64,000 nucleotides of DNA from Rhynchospora pubera (taxonomy: Eukaryota; Streptophyta; Magnoliopsida; Poales; Cyperaceae): positions 66,069,676 to 66,133,675 of the forward strand of contig CM051460.1 in assembly GCA_028095005.1 (NCBI GenBank). Direction: 5' to 3'. Positions 1-13,587 of this stretch are shown here, piece by piece (position 1 is the stretch's first letter; each line of letters opens with the position of its first letter). Under the pieces are notes generated by a model. The model was not told the origin of the DNA. It ran no database searches and saw nothing but the letters and a program-made list of their open reading frames with translations. The translations under genes were made by a program, and so were the position numbers.

Positions 1-3000
1 GGCCACAACAAGCAGCTGAAATCGGTGCCCCAAGAGTACTGGAAAACACAACCAAACAGGCTTACAGCACCACCCTCACTGTCCAACCTCACTACCTTCA
101 TGCAGTCTGGCGGGACTGCAGCCTTCCCATGCTCCTCAGGCCCGGTTTTGAGGATTGGGAGCGACACCAGTAGTCGTGGTATCTCCATCAGTAGCCCCGT
201 GATGAACAGTTCACCTCAGTCTGATGGCTCATCTCAGCACTCAGATCCTGGCTTAATATTGAAAGAAAATAACACTAGTAGCAACACTAGTAATGGTGTC
301 ATCTACACAGCTCGGTCAAGGTCGCTTGATATTGCAACTTACTCACAATTCATTACAAAGATGATTTCCATGGCACGGGACCCTTCACCCAGAGTTGCTA
401 GCTATGCTAGGAGGACTCTTTCTATGATTGGGATTGAGCCGGTGGTTTTGAAAGGTACGAGATTTGGTGCGATGATACATGCAGGAGAGTCCTCTGCCCC
501 TTCTTCATCAGCAAATTTGACCTTTACTGGGTTGGCACGCTCAAACTCTTGGTTTGACATGAATGGTACGTTGACTTGTTATTTGTGAAGTAATTTTCTT
601 GGGCCTAAGATAAATATAATTTTTTATTACTGTGTTTAGCTGGGGCTCTCGTTAATTCTTTATTCTGATGGAACCATATAACCATAAGTGAAACACAAAT
701 CAAACCAAATATGCCTGAGAATGAATGACATAGTGATCTTGCAATTCCTTGCTGCACATCTCCTTTTTCTTTGTACAATCTCTCGGAAAAGGTGTTTAAT
801 CAAAATATTTTTGTTCTTTTCACAAGCGACATCTATCGAGTTAAAGAACCATCATATTGTACTTTCTGAAGTTCAGGTCCAGTATATACCATTACCAGAC
901 TAAACCAGCGTAGTGTAGTTTCTAATACTATCACCTAATTGCTAAAGTTATTCTCTGTATTTGCTTTGTATCTGTAGGCAATCGATCCATGAATTTTAGG
1001 ACGCCTCCAGTGAGTCCCCCACAGCAAAGCTACCTCTCTGGCCTGCGCCGTGTATACTCTCTCGAGTTCCGGACACATCTGCAGAGTTCCCCTGACGATA
1101 AACAAACAGGTTTACCTGAACCATCACCTGGCCTTGGCGGATCCACTCCAACTTCTAGAAGCAACTCAGAGGCAACTTCCACCAATCTCCTACCAGAGTC
1201 AACCATCTATAACTGGAGTTGTGGCCACTTCTCGAGGCCTCTCTTGACACCCAGTGATGACAATGAAGAAGTGCTGGTTCGAAGGGAGGAGAGGGAAACG
1301 GTTACTATGGATTCTATCAAGAGATGCCAACACTCGTGTGAGTATTGATGATTCTTCTTCTGTGCATTGTTACCATACTTTTCATGAATGTTGCCTAGCC
1401 ACCAAGTATGTACTAAGGATGAATGTGTTAGGCAGCTATGACTAGGGCCTGTTGCCGGCTACTGTAGTGACTTCCTTTAGTTTTAAAATTATAAAATTTG
1501 ATGCAATAGATGCTTGGTATGGTGGTAGGCCTGAATGTATTGTCAGTTCGGTATAAGACGAACTAATTTTACTGAAACAACAACAACAACAACTAAGCCA
1601 TTTTCCCAAACAAGTTGGGGTAGGCTTGGAGCGGTATAGCCAAACAAAAAGAATTGAGTAAAAACCAAATCATTTTAAATAAAATTTTCATTGGTTTTCT
1701 TTGGATAAACAGACTAGTAAGAAGTTTCAACCAACCACAACTAATTAATAGTTCGATATATTGATAGGGTTAAATCAGCTTCTTAAAGAATTGAATTGGA
1801 TGACCCTAATTGATTTCTTTTTTCGTAGATCTGTATTAAAAAGCCAGCTATTAAAAATATTTCGAATTATTTGTTGAAATAGATTTTTTTTAAGGAAAAG
1901 TATAATTTTTGTTGGCATGCAAGTTCTACGCAAAGAATATTAACTTTTTTGGTGTTTGCTACTGTCATGCATCTTTCTTCAAAAGGTAAATACACAGGTT
2001 TTAGAAAGGTAAAAAATAAATTAGACTCGAAGCAAAAAAGCAGAAAAAGTACCTAAAATTGCAGACCTAGCGATCCTCAAATTTTCAGATATAAAAACAA
2101 AAATGGAAGGCAAACATATTGCAGGTATAGATAACTTGTTTTGAATTGGAGAAGAAAAATAATATTATTAAGAAAAATTGAAGAAATCTTCATTATCAAC
2201 TCAAAATTTTGTGTGTGAGAAATCGATCAGAGCTTGCAATAATACAAACCTTTTAACGTAAAAGAGACAAATTTGAAGAACTTACTAACAGAATACTCTG
2301 TCTTTGTCAAAAACTCATTCCTGCTAGGGTTTTATGCAGTTTGCATGCAATTTTTTGTGGTTTCTGCGAACTGTGTTTTCCCTTCTCCTTCGATTGCTAT
2401 TTATTTGTTTCTACACTTGATGAGGATTAAAAAGATGGACTGCATTGATCAATGGGATACACTTTACAAAACGAGAATTTTTCGTTTGCTCCAAGGATAA
2501 TATCACTACGTATTTCCTATCAGTTTATCACTAATCTTAGGCCCATCGGTTAGATGAGAATAAAAAGGTGGGCCATATTGATTAGTGGGATGCACTTTCC
2601 AAAAAGAGAAATTGTTTTCTCCAAGAATAAATATTACTACATATATCCTTGTTGCTTATATTGGGCTGAATCATTGAGGGGCTTTATGTTATTTTATGCA
2701 CCATGTCTAACAAAACATACTATGGAACAGGAATTATATTCCATTTTGCTGTGAATCAGCGCTAGACTGGGTTGGGTTGGCTTGGTCTTTCAGTTCTGAA
2801 AAAACCTAAAACAAACCAAATACAAAAAACCAACATAAGCTAACTCTTCAACCGAACGGAACCATCTATCAGGTAAAAGAAAACTGTTTAGTCCACCCGG
2901 ACTGGCTCTATTTGTTTTTTTGGACAATTTTGGTAGTAATTGAGAACATGTAATCTTGTCTTAAGAGTGCGATGTACCTGCTATTCATACTCTTCATCAA

Positions 3001-6000
3001 AAGAGGTGTTTTAATAATTCGCTACAGTAAAAGACCAGATACATGCAAAATGCTTTGAATATTGCAACACATTACTGTAGGAAAAATAAGCAATTTCTGG
3101 TGGGAACCAAGGAGGGTTAGGATAGGCTATTTGCAGCGTCTCAATTCTTTGATACATGTGTTCAGTTTATTCTGCCAAGTTCTTTTTTTTTTCGAGAACT
3201 TGACAGCAGCTGTCAAGGAAATTCATTCTGCCAAGTTCTACTTTGTTATTATTTGTTTTGAATTTATTTTATTTATTTTGTTGTTGGATTCTCATTTATT
3301 TTTAATTTTAGGTGCAAGCAAATTAAACAATCAAATAGCAAGCTGGGACACAAAGTTTGAGACGGGCACAAAAGCTACATTGTTATTGCCCTTCTCCCCT
3401 GTTGTAGTGGCTGCCGATGAAAATGAGATAATCAGGTGCATTTTTCTTATTACATTATTTATTGGTTGTTTCAGTACTTATCTTTGGATTTTTAAGAATG
3501 GAAAGATTAATAATTTAGACTATAGAAGTGATTTTGAAAGAATTTGTGCAACAGAGTATGGAATTATGAAGATGCACAAGTATTGAATAGCTTTGACAAC
3601 CACCAGGACTCATCAGAGAAAGGCATTTCCAAACTCTGCCTTATCAATGAACTTGATGATAATTTACTCCTTGCCGGATCAAGTGCGTAATGGTTTACTA
3701 CTACATTTTAGTAGATAAGTGCTAAATTTCATGTTTTATGTATTTATATATATTTATTGATTATTTTATTATTATTTTTTTGTACCTGCTACAGATGATG
3801 GAAATGTGCGTGTTTGGAAGAATTTTACTGTGAAGAACAAACAGAAGCTTGTGACAGCTTTCTCCTCGGTTCCAGGCCAACAGAAAACTACAATCAGAAA
3901 TGCAACTGTTGATTGGCAACAGAAGTCTGGATACTTGGTATGGCTATCTTCAATCATCTTCTTCTCTATCCAGTTTATTTCTTCATCTAAGGAGCAAATG
4001 TTCATTTTAGCGATGTGAAAAATACCAACCAATTTTACATTGTTACTTGGCCAGTGAATATGCTAAATTTGTACTTCTGAGTCCTTTACTCTGTTCTTCT
4101 TGAATTTGCACAGAAAACCTGTTTGAACCATAATGAAATTTGTTGACCTGGCACTGGATAAAGTGGCATTTATACTAGTGTAATTAATAAAATTTTGCTC
4201 TTCCTTTTTGCATCGGCCTTATATTGAGAAATAAGTTATATATACTTCTATTGCATTGTGTAAAGTATACTGCGGGTGGAGATTCATCATCTATCCATGT
4301 GTGGGACCTTGAGAGGGAGCAACTGCTTAGCCCCATTCCATCTGTTACTGATAGTGGCATCTCTGTGCTGGTAACTTCTTTTGTTTTTTTTTTTCAGTAC
4401 TTGTTATTTTCCTAAATACCACTTTCATGTTAAACTCGATAGATAAATGTTAACTCTTGAGTTCTATGTGCTGAATGAAATGCCAACCTTTCTATTTTTC
4501 ACAGATCCTAAAGGATTGTAAGCAAACATATTTATCATTCTTCTTCTCTTTAAGCATCCTACATGAATCTAATCTTTGTTTCCTTCTTTTTACCAGTCTG
4601 CTTCACAAGATCATGGGGGTCAATTTGCTGCTGGCTTCTTGGATGGGTCTATCAGGATATTTGACATACGTAGTAGTCCTGACATGTAATTTTCCACAAT
4701 TTTTTTGTTATTATGCATTTGAGTTCTTTATTTTGTCGTGGAGTAATGTTTCATTTCTTACACATTTTAATTCTGGATTTCTGGTTCTTTCTTTTCTTGT
4801 AGGCCAATATGTACAGCACGTCCACACATGCAAAGGGTGGAAAGAGTTGTAGGAATAGGGTTTCAACCTGGAATGGATTCATCTAAGGTAAATATGGGTG
4901 AAACCTTAAATTTTTCTGGATGGAATCAGTTCCAAATTGCAAAAGGAAGGATTATGTTTTAACTTAAATTGATGATTGTGTTCAAATTTTATCTAAATAT
5001 ACCTTTTTGTACATTGCTTATTGAAGCACGTCTCATTCTGTATAGAATCAGTGTCTAAAATAAGTTTTCTGCCCTGCATAAACTCCTAGCAGCTGACAAA
5101 CACTTAAAAAACTAGTCCCCTATCCAAGCCTGAGTTGTAATTATTGTGAAATTGTGGTGTAACAAGCAGATGGTGAGCGCTTCCCAGGCAGGAGACATAC
5201 AGTTCTTAGACATAAGAAGGGCAGGCGAGGCGTACCTGACAATAAATGCGCACAGGGGGTCTCTGACGGCTCTAGCGGTGCATAGACATGCCCCAGTTAT
5301 AGTTAGTGGCTCCGCCAAGCAGCTGGTGAAGGTTTTCTCCCTCCAGGGCGAACAGCTCAGTATTATTCGCTACTACCCCACCTTCATGGCCCAGCGCATA
5401 GGCTCTGTCACCTGCCTCTCCTTCCATCCCTACCGGTACCTTTACACTTATAGGGTTTCCGTTCAGACTTTCTGTTTTGATTGTTTGAGCAATTGGGGAT
5501 GAGATGAGATTGCTCTTGTTGTATGGGAGATAGCGAAATTCAAATTATAGCCATTGGGATGGGTTTTCGAAAATAGTTCTCGATGCTTTCTGCTCTTAAA
5601 GGTTTTGCTTAGGCTATTTTCGCTGATCTAGCATACACATCATCCTTTTTGTCCTTTATTGTATTCCAGAGTATCAATGTCTGGTTTATAATATTGTTGT
5701 ACGGTACCGTTTCGCTATGCTTATATGGGTATGTCTTCAGGGGCAGAGCCAGTAGGGGTGCCAGGGGGGCTTGGCACCCCCTACAATTTTAAAACTCTAT
5801 GGAGAGGTTTTATATTATATACTAAATTTTGTTAATATATAACATATTGATTGCACCCTAATAAAAAAGTTCAAATACAATCTAATTAAGTTTATTATTT
5901 ATTCAAACTAGTTTAATTATAATTTTTCTTTAAGAGCAAATTTAGAAGACAAAAAATTACAAACAAAACATTGCTCAAATATAAAAATTTTTTCTTATTA

Positions 6001-6479
6001 TTTTTGGAAGAAAAAGTTGCTTTATTTATTTGATATAATTCATGTTAAGAAAATTACTACTATAAAATAATGCAATATTATTTTTTCTTGTCAATGTTTT
6101 TAGATTTCTAAACTTTCAAACTTTAGTATGCCTAAGTAAAAAATTCTGGCACCCCCTAAATTGAAATCCTGGCTCCGCCCCTATATGTCTTGTGGTTTCA
6201 TGCAAAACTTTCTGCGAGCCAAAAAGTACTGGTGGTAGTATTGAGATCTGCCAGAATTATTAGGGTGTGTAGAGTGATTGTACTTAGCCTCTAAGTCTTA
6301 AACAGATGATATTGGTGGGTTGGGTTGATAACGAGTATGGTCCAAGATGCTTTTGTATAGTTTGCTTTCGACTGAATCCTCCTTTATAATAACGTTCTAT
6401 CAACAGGGTTCTCCTGGCTGCTGGTGCCGCTGATGCCCTAGTGTCAATTTACGCAGATGATGGTTTCCAAGTGCGATAA
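1..6479 (+). CDS. RAPTOR1: RAPTOR (regulatory-associated protein of TOR), C-terminal half
   Basis: Partial gene; the 5' part lies left of the window. RAPTOR is the substrate-recruiting scaffold of TOR complex 1 in the cytoplasm. Exons I place by GT-AG junctions and frame: 1-565, 978-1337, 3312-3435, 3555-3682, 3795-3937, 4266-4370, 4597-4685, 4803-4887, 5170-5435, 6407-6479. They sum to 1938 nt, exactly 645 codons plus a TAA stop. The first exon reads open from base 1 (GHNKQLKSVPQEYW) and contains the conserved segment MARDPSPRVASYARRTL. A Ser/Thr-rich linker follows, then WD40 blades with visible units (DDGNVRVWKNF, SIHVWDLEREQLL, FLDGSIRIFDIRSSP, IRYYPTFMAQRIGSVTCLSF) and the end ALVSIYADDGFQVR. 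The intron at 1338-3311 is nearly 2 kb and holds a SINE remnant. The last intron holds a hAT element. No break is seen, so the gene is probably functional. Confidence 0.93.
1575..1640 (-). mobile_element. SINE 3'-tail remnant (Au-SINE type) in RAPTOR intron
   Basis: On the minus strand this reads CCTACCCCAACTTGTTTGGG followed by an AATGGCTTAG spacer and a (TTG)n tail. That is the typical 3' end of plant Au-type SINEs. No tRNA-like A/B box head is visible upstream, so only the tail is called. It sits inside the large RAPTOR intron. Related tails occur at about 22810-22860 and 60098-60150. Confidence 0.65.
2416..2650 (+). repeat. diverged tandem duplication, two ~100-bp units
   Basis: Two direct copies about 135 bp apart lie in the RAPTOR intron. 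The unit at 2416-2515 and the unit at 2551-2650 share TGAG(G)AT(A)AAAAAG, ATTGATYARTGGGATRCACTTT, and CTCCAAG(G/A)ATAA followed by CACTACRTAT. They differ at many positions, so this is an old duplication with no coding potential. Confidence 0.6.
5730..6191. mobile_element. non-autonomous hAT element (MITE) in last RAPTOR intron
   Basis: The element proper is 5738-6183 (446 bp). It is bounded by an exact 8-bp target-site duplication TATGTCTT at 5730-5737 and 6184-6191. Its terminal inverted repeats are CAGGGGCAGAGCCAG and TAGGGGCGGAGCCAG (two mismatches), followed by a shared GGGGTGCCA subterminal motif. An 8-bp duplication with short terminal repeats is the hAT signature. The AT-rich interior has no transposase frame. 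It lies between exons 9 and 10, away from both splice sites. Confidence 0.9.
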
Positions 6480-9400
6480 GAGAATCCATAAAAGTTAATG
6501 TACACTCTATTCTGCCGACCAGTCACTTTTCTCCCTATGGCCATATCCTGTTACAACTACAAGTGAAGATGAACGAGCCCTCGCAGAATCAAGACGCCAG
6601 CGTGTGAAGTGTGTATGCTACCACCTGTTCATAGGCGCGCCATTATTTGTTAGCCTCTTCTCCTTGCCATTCTGCAAAATCAACCCATGAGGCTCCAAGA
6701 GAATACTATATCCTTGTTAGCATAGGTCTTAGAAAGATGTAAATAGTTGCTTTAATTGGATTGTGTACTTTGTTTCTTTCTTCTGTTTTTTTTTTTTTGT
6801 TTGCTTCTTTTTAGTTTTGTTATTTTATTTTATTTCTTCAAATGTAAAAAGGGGAAATATACTAAACTGATTTATATGATAAATTTAAGGTGGTGGGCAC
6901 TGCTGGGATGGTGGTGGTTAATATGTGTACCCAGTCGGGATTTATGGTTTCATCAATTCTCAGGATGCAATGTTGGAATCGTGAGATAGTTGGGAGTACT
7001 GACTAGATGTTCAGATCTGAAATCTGAATCGTGAATTTAATAATGGGTAGAGGAGCTGAATGGATAGGATACATGGGTGGTGTGGTAGTACTGACTCTGT
7101 TTAGTTTTCTTTTATTGTTGGCTCAACAAGGTCTAGTAATGTGTACATATGTGTTCCTTGTAAAATTAGGAAAGCTATTCATGGATTGGGTTTACTTGAG
7201 AGCGTCTTGAGTAATTCATTTGATGTAAATTTTTTCTTGGCATCAATATCCTTGTCCAAATGGTTTGCTGGCATTTTTTTTGGTTGTGTACGGGCTTGTG
7301 ACAATACAACATCCATTTTCCATTTTTTTGGTCTGTATGCATTTTCAACTCAAATAGACAGCTATAGTCACTATACGACAAAATGACCACCCGTGAGAAT
7401 GACTTGAAACTGAATTTCACGAGGAGCGCAGGTTTGTTAAAATTGCAGAAGTGCATGCAGAGCAGCAATGCATGATAGCACGGGCGATAATTTTTTTCCC
7501 TTAATAATGAACTCTCTTTATCATTGCACGGTTTGTAAATGTAACAGTTCTGATCAGAAGATATACAAGATTACCTTGGCCCGAAGTCCTGGAGAGTTGC
7601 TTGGTTCACCAGCTCTGGCTTCTTTTTATTGCCAAAAATGCTGTTTTATTTGTTATTTGTTCATATGGACATCTCTAGATAATTGCAAACTGACATCCAA
7701 GAACAAACCACAGCGTATTGTACTAAACTGTATATAGCCTACAAGTCATTGATGGTACACTTGGCAATTCATTTACTGACGATACTTTGAACAAGAAAAT
7801 TAAAGATAAATTTGCTATATTTCAACTTTCAATTGAAGGTGCCAATATCTTCGTAAGTTACACTTCTAGTATCGATGATGTCCACAACACTCACAAGTCC
7901 CAAGCTTTGAGTTCATTCTGGTGCAATTCACTCACAACGTTTTGGTCGTTAAGCATAACATGTCTACCTCAGTTTTGATGTCCGAATGACTAGACCGACC
8001 AAGATACTTAAAAGTTAAAAATTCGCCAAAATCGCCCGGCCCATGATAAATGCAAATGGTTCCTATCCTGGCTGACAAACCCCCCCAATTTTTATTTTTT
8101 GCTAAAACATTTTCCCCTCTCCTCTTTGTAGCAGTAGACAGCGTAACTGGCATCTATGGCGACATCCCAAACAGAGAATACCGAACCAACCCGACTGTTT
8201 CTATAAACTACCAATCTACCATCCTCTCCAATGTCATAAAGTGTACCTGCTATTCCTACATCGACCAGAGTCTTTATACTGGTTATCTTAGAAACATTAA
8301 CTTTAAGATCAATAATCCACAATGAATCAACGTGTCTTTTTTTTACAAAAAATGGGATAAGACAGGCTTGGTTCTAAGCAATACAGTTATCTTTCTGGCA
8401 TTTCCTTCCTGAATTGTTGCTAAATTAATAGCAGCAAAAATAGTAAATTTGAAGCAGATTTAGTGTGAGTTAAACTAGTGAAAGTGAAAGTGTGAAACTA
8501 ACAAAGAGAAAATAGGGACAATTTATTGCGCGCACAACCTATATATAATTTTTCGTTGAAGGGCACTATTTAGAAAGTTTGCAAATTACTGAATTTCTGT
8601 AGCTCCCTCATGATAAGTGACAAGTCTACCATGTATAAAGTTTTTTTCTCTTCTCATTTGGAATCTCGGTTTTTCCACGGTGTTCTTGTATAACGGGATC
8701 ATCGGGCGCTGATTTCCTCACGCCAAAATTTAATAAATGGCAAAAATACTCGCCTCAATTAAATTTCGATCCAGTCTGATTTTATTCTATTAACTAGCGA
8801 AGTACCGAGTCAAACCCGACGTTCAACGCAGAGGACCAAAAAATCACGCAAATTATATTATAACCAGAGGAATCCATGGAAAATTTTTATAATATTTTAT
8901 TATCAATTGCTAGCAACAAATAGACCTTTGCTCTATGGAAATACGGAAATTTTTTTCTAATACCGGGATGATAAAAAACCGAAAGCTCACCGTAACAAAA
9001 GGTGACATATGTGTACAAATTTGGTAACACATGGAAACCTTGTCTCCAAAATGCACAATATAAATGAAAAATAAAAAAAAATCACAAATTGGACCTTAAA
9101 AGCAGTTTTAAAAGGGATTAAATAAATTGACATCCGGAACATTCAGCTGAAGATTATCAAAATAAAAATGCAAATCTATAGGATCATTCTTCAAAACTGA
9201 TTGATGTATCATCAATCATTTCTCAAATGGTACCAAACCTGATACGCAACCTATCTAAACAAGAGAAAACAGATTTATATATTTACTGTTTATTTTTTGA
9301 TATCCATTTGGTCGGTTGTAGTTGTTGTCAAAATGAATTTGTTGTTGATGTAAAAATAACTTACTTATTAGCACTTGAAAATATTATAGAGGTCCCAAAT

Positions 9401-10344
9401 CACGGTCAGTCTCCCTTTTTTTTTTATTTCTCTTTGTTTTTTTTTCCGTCCTTCCATCCTTGACTACTGGTATGCATTTTCCTTGTCTTTTGTATTTTTT
9501 TTTTTTTTGGATTATGTTCCAGCAACTCTGACTCATTTTTTGTCTCACAATACTACATCTTTGGACTAAAGTGCACGCATCCTTTTTTATTCCAAAGCAG
9601 ATCAACTTGTAATTTTATTTTGCTCGTGGAGAGATGAGAAACAACTGTAGTATCACCAAGTATTGCTGCTGGTTTTTAAGAAATTATAAAAACTTTATTT
9701 TATTGATTGGCACAGGTGTATACTAGAATCTGCCCTAATAATCTACCTAAGCCGTGCCTCTTTGGTCCTAGTACGGACTCAGAAATATCTAGATTCTTCA
9801 TACTTCTTAGCACCACTCCTATCTTTGTCTTTGATCTTACTTCCTGTCTTGAAATACTTATCATTTGTTTAACTTTTTGGTTACAACATTTGATTTTATT
9901 TTTTAATAACTAATGTGTATTATTATATGATAAAATTACCTACAATGGGTGGTGGAATCAACACGCAGAAAAATCCAGTCAAAGAAGACCAGCTATGACT
10001 TTCATGAAAGTTCAATCATTGAAACCGCTGGATAATCCCAATTTAGTTACAGAAATTAAATTCCACAGTGCTCTACAAATCCCAGTCCTTCTTCCTTTTT
10101 CATACTCACTCATTGAATTGCTGGTAGTGTTACACCCACAATTTCTTCATTTTCAACCAGTCTGACTTGCCAATTTCTTTAATAAGATGTACACTGCTAC
10201 CACTGCTCCGAGAACTCGTACACATTTCATTTGCCTTGGCCTTCTTATTATACAAAATAGAGGACATGTTTTCTCCTTGTCCTAAAACCAATTCCATAAC
10301 CAAGAAATTCCTTTATTAAAGAGCAGAAATACTTGGTAGTAGAG
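6480..10344. other. intergenic region between RAPTOR and the WAK-like gene
   Basis: RAPTOR 3' UTR occupies the first few hundred bases. Beyond that I see T-rich stretches (about 6780-6810, 9415-9510) and short open frames without family motifs. A minus-strand open stretch at 8092-8322 (76 codons, containing GTLYDIGEDGRLVVYRNSR) has balanced amino-acid use and might be an old exon, but I do not recognise it. No RNA gene or complete element is identified. Confidence 0.5.
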
Positions 10345-13290
10345 ATGCATTATCATTTTAAAATACTCGTGCTACTTAAGATATTACAGTCAGCGACACC
10401 AACCCTACCACAAATAATTCTTGCAGATAACAAACCACTCATTTCTTCTGCCACTCTGTCTCATTGCCCTTCCAAATGTGGAGACTTTGACTTGACGGAT
10501 GTGTATCCTTTTGGTATCGGGGAAGGCTGTTTCCGACCAGGGTTCGAGCTTATCTACAATAATCAAACTGAGCCACCGGAGCTCTTCTTAGGTGATGGTT
10601 CCACAAAGATTGTGGATTTTAGCATGCATAGCGCACATAATTATGTGCTGGTTGACTCCCCTGTTTACATTCCGCCACAGGGAGCCATCTTCTACAATGG
10701 GTCATGGAAAGTTCCAGGTCAATCTTTCACAATAGATTATGACCGAGGAGCCAGTTTCACAATTTCCGGTTGCGGGGTTCAAGCATTTGTGTTTGGCGAT
10801 TATCCCAATGCATTGATTGGGAGCTGTGCCACAGATTGCGCTACCAATGAACACTATGTTTATGAATGTTATATTAGTATTCCTGGCGGAACAAAAGATT
10901 TCCATTTGGAAATGACCCCAAGTGAAACACAAAATAGATCTAATATGGATAATGTTAGGGCTGTTATTGGGACTAACGACAATCCAGGTTTGGTGCTCTC
11001 CTGGCGAATCACAGACAGGCCAACTTGTAAGGAGGCAGAACAAGACCAGGCAACATATGCTTGCCTAAGTGCACATAGCGAATGTGAGGATGTTGCTCAA
11101 GAAATCTATGGTTATAGTTGTTATTGCTCCGGTCATTACGCGGGCAACCCTTACAACACTGATGGATGCCAAGGTAAGAGCATGCTGCTCCAACTTTTAT
11201 TCATCTCTTAAAGAACACAACGATCAAACTTTTCTTATGGTACATTAATTTCAATGAACTTTGAAAGTCCAAAATGATATTCAAGTAAAAATTCTTTAAC
11301 AAACTTTTAAATATTTTGAAATTTGTTTTGGTAATCCATCGAAACACAGTTATTTTAAATAGTTATGTCAGTAGGCTTACTATTCATATTTATTTTTTAA
11401 TCCCCACACACAGTAATTTCAATGAACTATTTATTATTTTGCATTCTATGTCCGGGAGAATTAAAATAAGACTCGCTGCTAGAATTGCAATGTGTGATTG
11501 GTGAGCTTACTGTAGAGAATCCAGCAGCCCTGGAACAGTTTGTTGAATGATATATAAATCATTAGAAGAGTCTAGTTCAGTTGTCGATGATGATTATATT
11601 AGCAACAGAAAATTAATATATTTTTTAATGTCATATCAAGTAAAGAAAGAAAAAATTAGATTGCACGTGTAGGCAGCTACATTGTACTTTTGCTAAGAGT
11701 TACATAAAGATCATTAAGGTCTTTCTCAAATAAATTTACTAGACGGTTTGTTATACTATGTTTCACATCTATCGGCGGACCATAATATATTGTCATTTTC
11801 ATAATGAGGATATGGAGAAAAGATCTGTATGTGACTTCCAATTATATATTCATGAATATTCATTACTAGTACGGTAGTACCTGTCTTCATCAAAGTTTGT
11901 ACTAATATCTGTCGCTACAGGTATAGTCTGCATGCCCGGAGAGAAAGCTGATCCCAAAGATGGAAAATGTATCAAAAATGGGAAATCTCCTCTATTGGGT
12001 GCGTGACTCGAAAGAAAATAAAAGTGAATTTGAATTTATCATCGAACATAATATTGTTCACATTTTTGCCAAATTATGCAGGTATTTTAATTGGCGTAGG
12101 TAGTTGCAGTGCAACACTCCTTTTTGTTTTTTTGTGCACGACTTGTTGTCAACAGATTGAGAAGATAAAATCAAATAAGGACCCGCAACACTAACTTCAG
12201 CAAAAACCAAGGTCTGTTGCTCCAACAATTAATATCATCCGAAGAGGCAATTGCTGGGACGAGGAAAATTTTTTCATTGGAAGAACTAGAAGTAGCAACC
12301 AACAACTTCAATTGAGCCCGAATTCTCGGCCAAGGAGGCCACGGCACCGTTTACAAGGGAATTCTTTTAGACCAGCGTGTCGTGGCCATTAAAAAGGCCA
12401 AATTAGTGAAGAAATCTGAGATAAAGCAATTCATTAATGAGGTTGCATTACTCTCCCAAATAATCCACAGGAATGTTGTGTCGCTTTTTGGGTGTTGCCT
12501 TGAGACAGAGGTCCCCTTGTTGGTGTATGAATTTGCCTCAAATGGGACACTTTATGATGAACTTCATAAATGTGCTAATAATATTTGCACACTAACATGG
12601 AGAAATCGTATAAGAATTGCCACCGAAGCTGCTGGTGCACTTTCTTATCTTCACTCAGCCGCATCCATCTGTATCTTTCATAGGGACATCAAATCATCAA
12701 ACATACTATTAGACGATAATTGCATTGCCAAGGTGTCGGATTTTGGATCTTCAAGGTTTATCCCAATTGATCAAAAACATGTAATCACAGCTGTACAAGG
12801 TACTTTTGGCTACTTAGATCCTGAATACATGCACACGGGGCAATTATCAGAGAAAAGTGATGTATATAGTTTTGGTGTTATTGTTATTGAGCTTCTAACA
12901 AGGCAGAAGCCTGTATTTACCAACGAATCAGGAGAAGCAATAAATTTATCAAATTACTTTCTTCAATCTCTGAGAGATGGTTCATATACTGAGCTTATAG
13001 ATGCTGATATTCGTGAGCAATTGACTGAGGAAGAGCTAATGGGCATGATCGATCTAGTAAAAATGTGCTTGAAAATGAGAGGAGAAGAGAGGCCTACTAT
13101 GAAAGAAGTTGAAATGAGGTTACAGTTAATACGTACGAACCGAGAAAAATGTCTTCAACCGGCACAAACAAGAGAAGAAGAAACTCAACTTCTGCAAGCT
13201 GAGTTAGTCTACATCCGAAATCATACTGCTGGCTGGGGGAACCAAGATACCACAAACCTGTTCATAGAATCAATTACCATGCCACGTTGA
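10345..13290 (+). pseudogene. wall-associated-kinase-like receptor kinase, disrupted
   Basis: Homologous to WAK-like receptor kinases, plasma-membrane proteins that sense pectin or wall fragments. I read exons 10345-11173, 11921-11998 and 12082-13290. They encode a hydrophobic N-terminal leader, a Cys-rich galacturonan-binding/WAK domain (CGDFDLTDVYPFGIGEGCF, CYCSGHYAGNPY), a transmembrane segment (ILIGVGSCSATLLFVFLC), then a Ser/Thr kinase. Kinase motifs are all present: VAIKK, HRDIKSSNILLDD, VSDFGSSR, GTFGYLDPEY, SDVYSFG. Two breaks lie between membrane segment and kinase. The frame shifts and hits TAA at 12192-12194. In the kinase frame, a TGA at 12313-12315 interrupts the conserved ATNNFN..RILGQGG motif. 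The intact product would have been about 700 residues. The open 302-codon kinase frame could still yield a truncated protein, but no leader or membrane anchor would be attached. Confidence 0.85.
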
Positions 13291-13587
13291 AGTGATGAAC
13301 TGTATGGAATTCTTATTTTATTTTACTATTTACGATGATTGTGCATTGGGCTGGCTTGTCTTTTTTTTTTTTCCCATTCTTTTTCTTTCGTCTGGTGGAA
13401 TGAAAGAGAAAAAAAGAGTCTAGTACTCTTCCATCCAAATTAGCTTATCAAGTAAATTTATGGAAAATAAAGCTTTATGTAAACCATGCATATTTGTTCT
13501 TAACTATAAGCTTGGAAACATTAAATAATTTTAAAAAATGAAGTGGAAAATCCATAATCATGCTTTTGGTGATACTAGACTGAGCAA

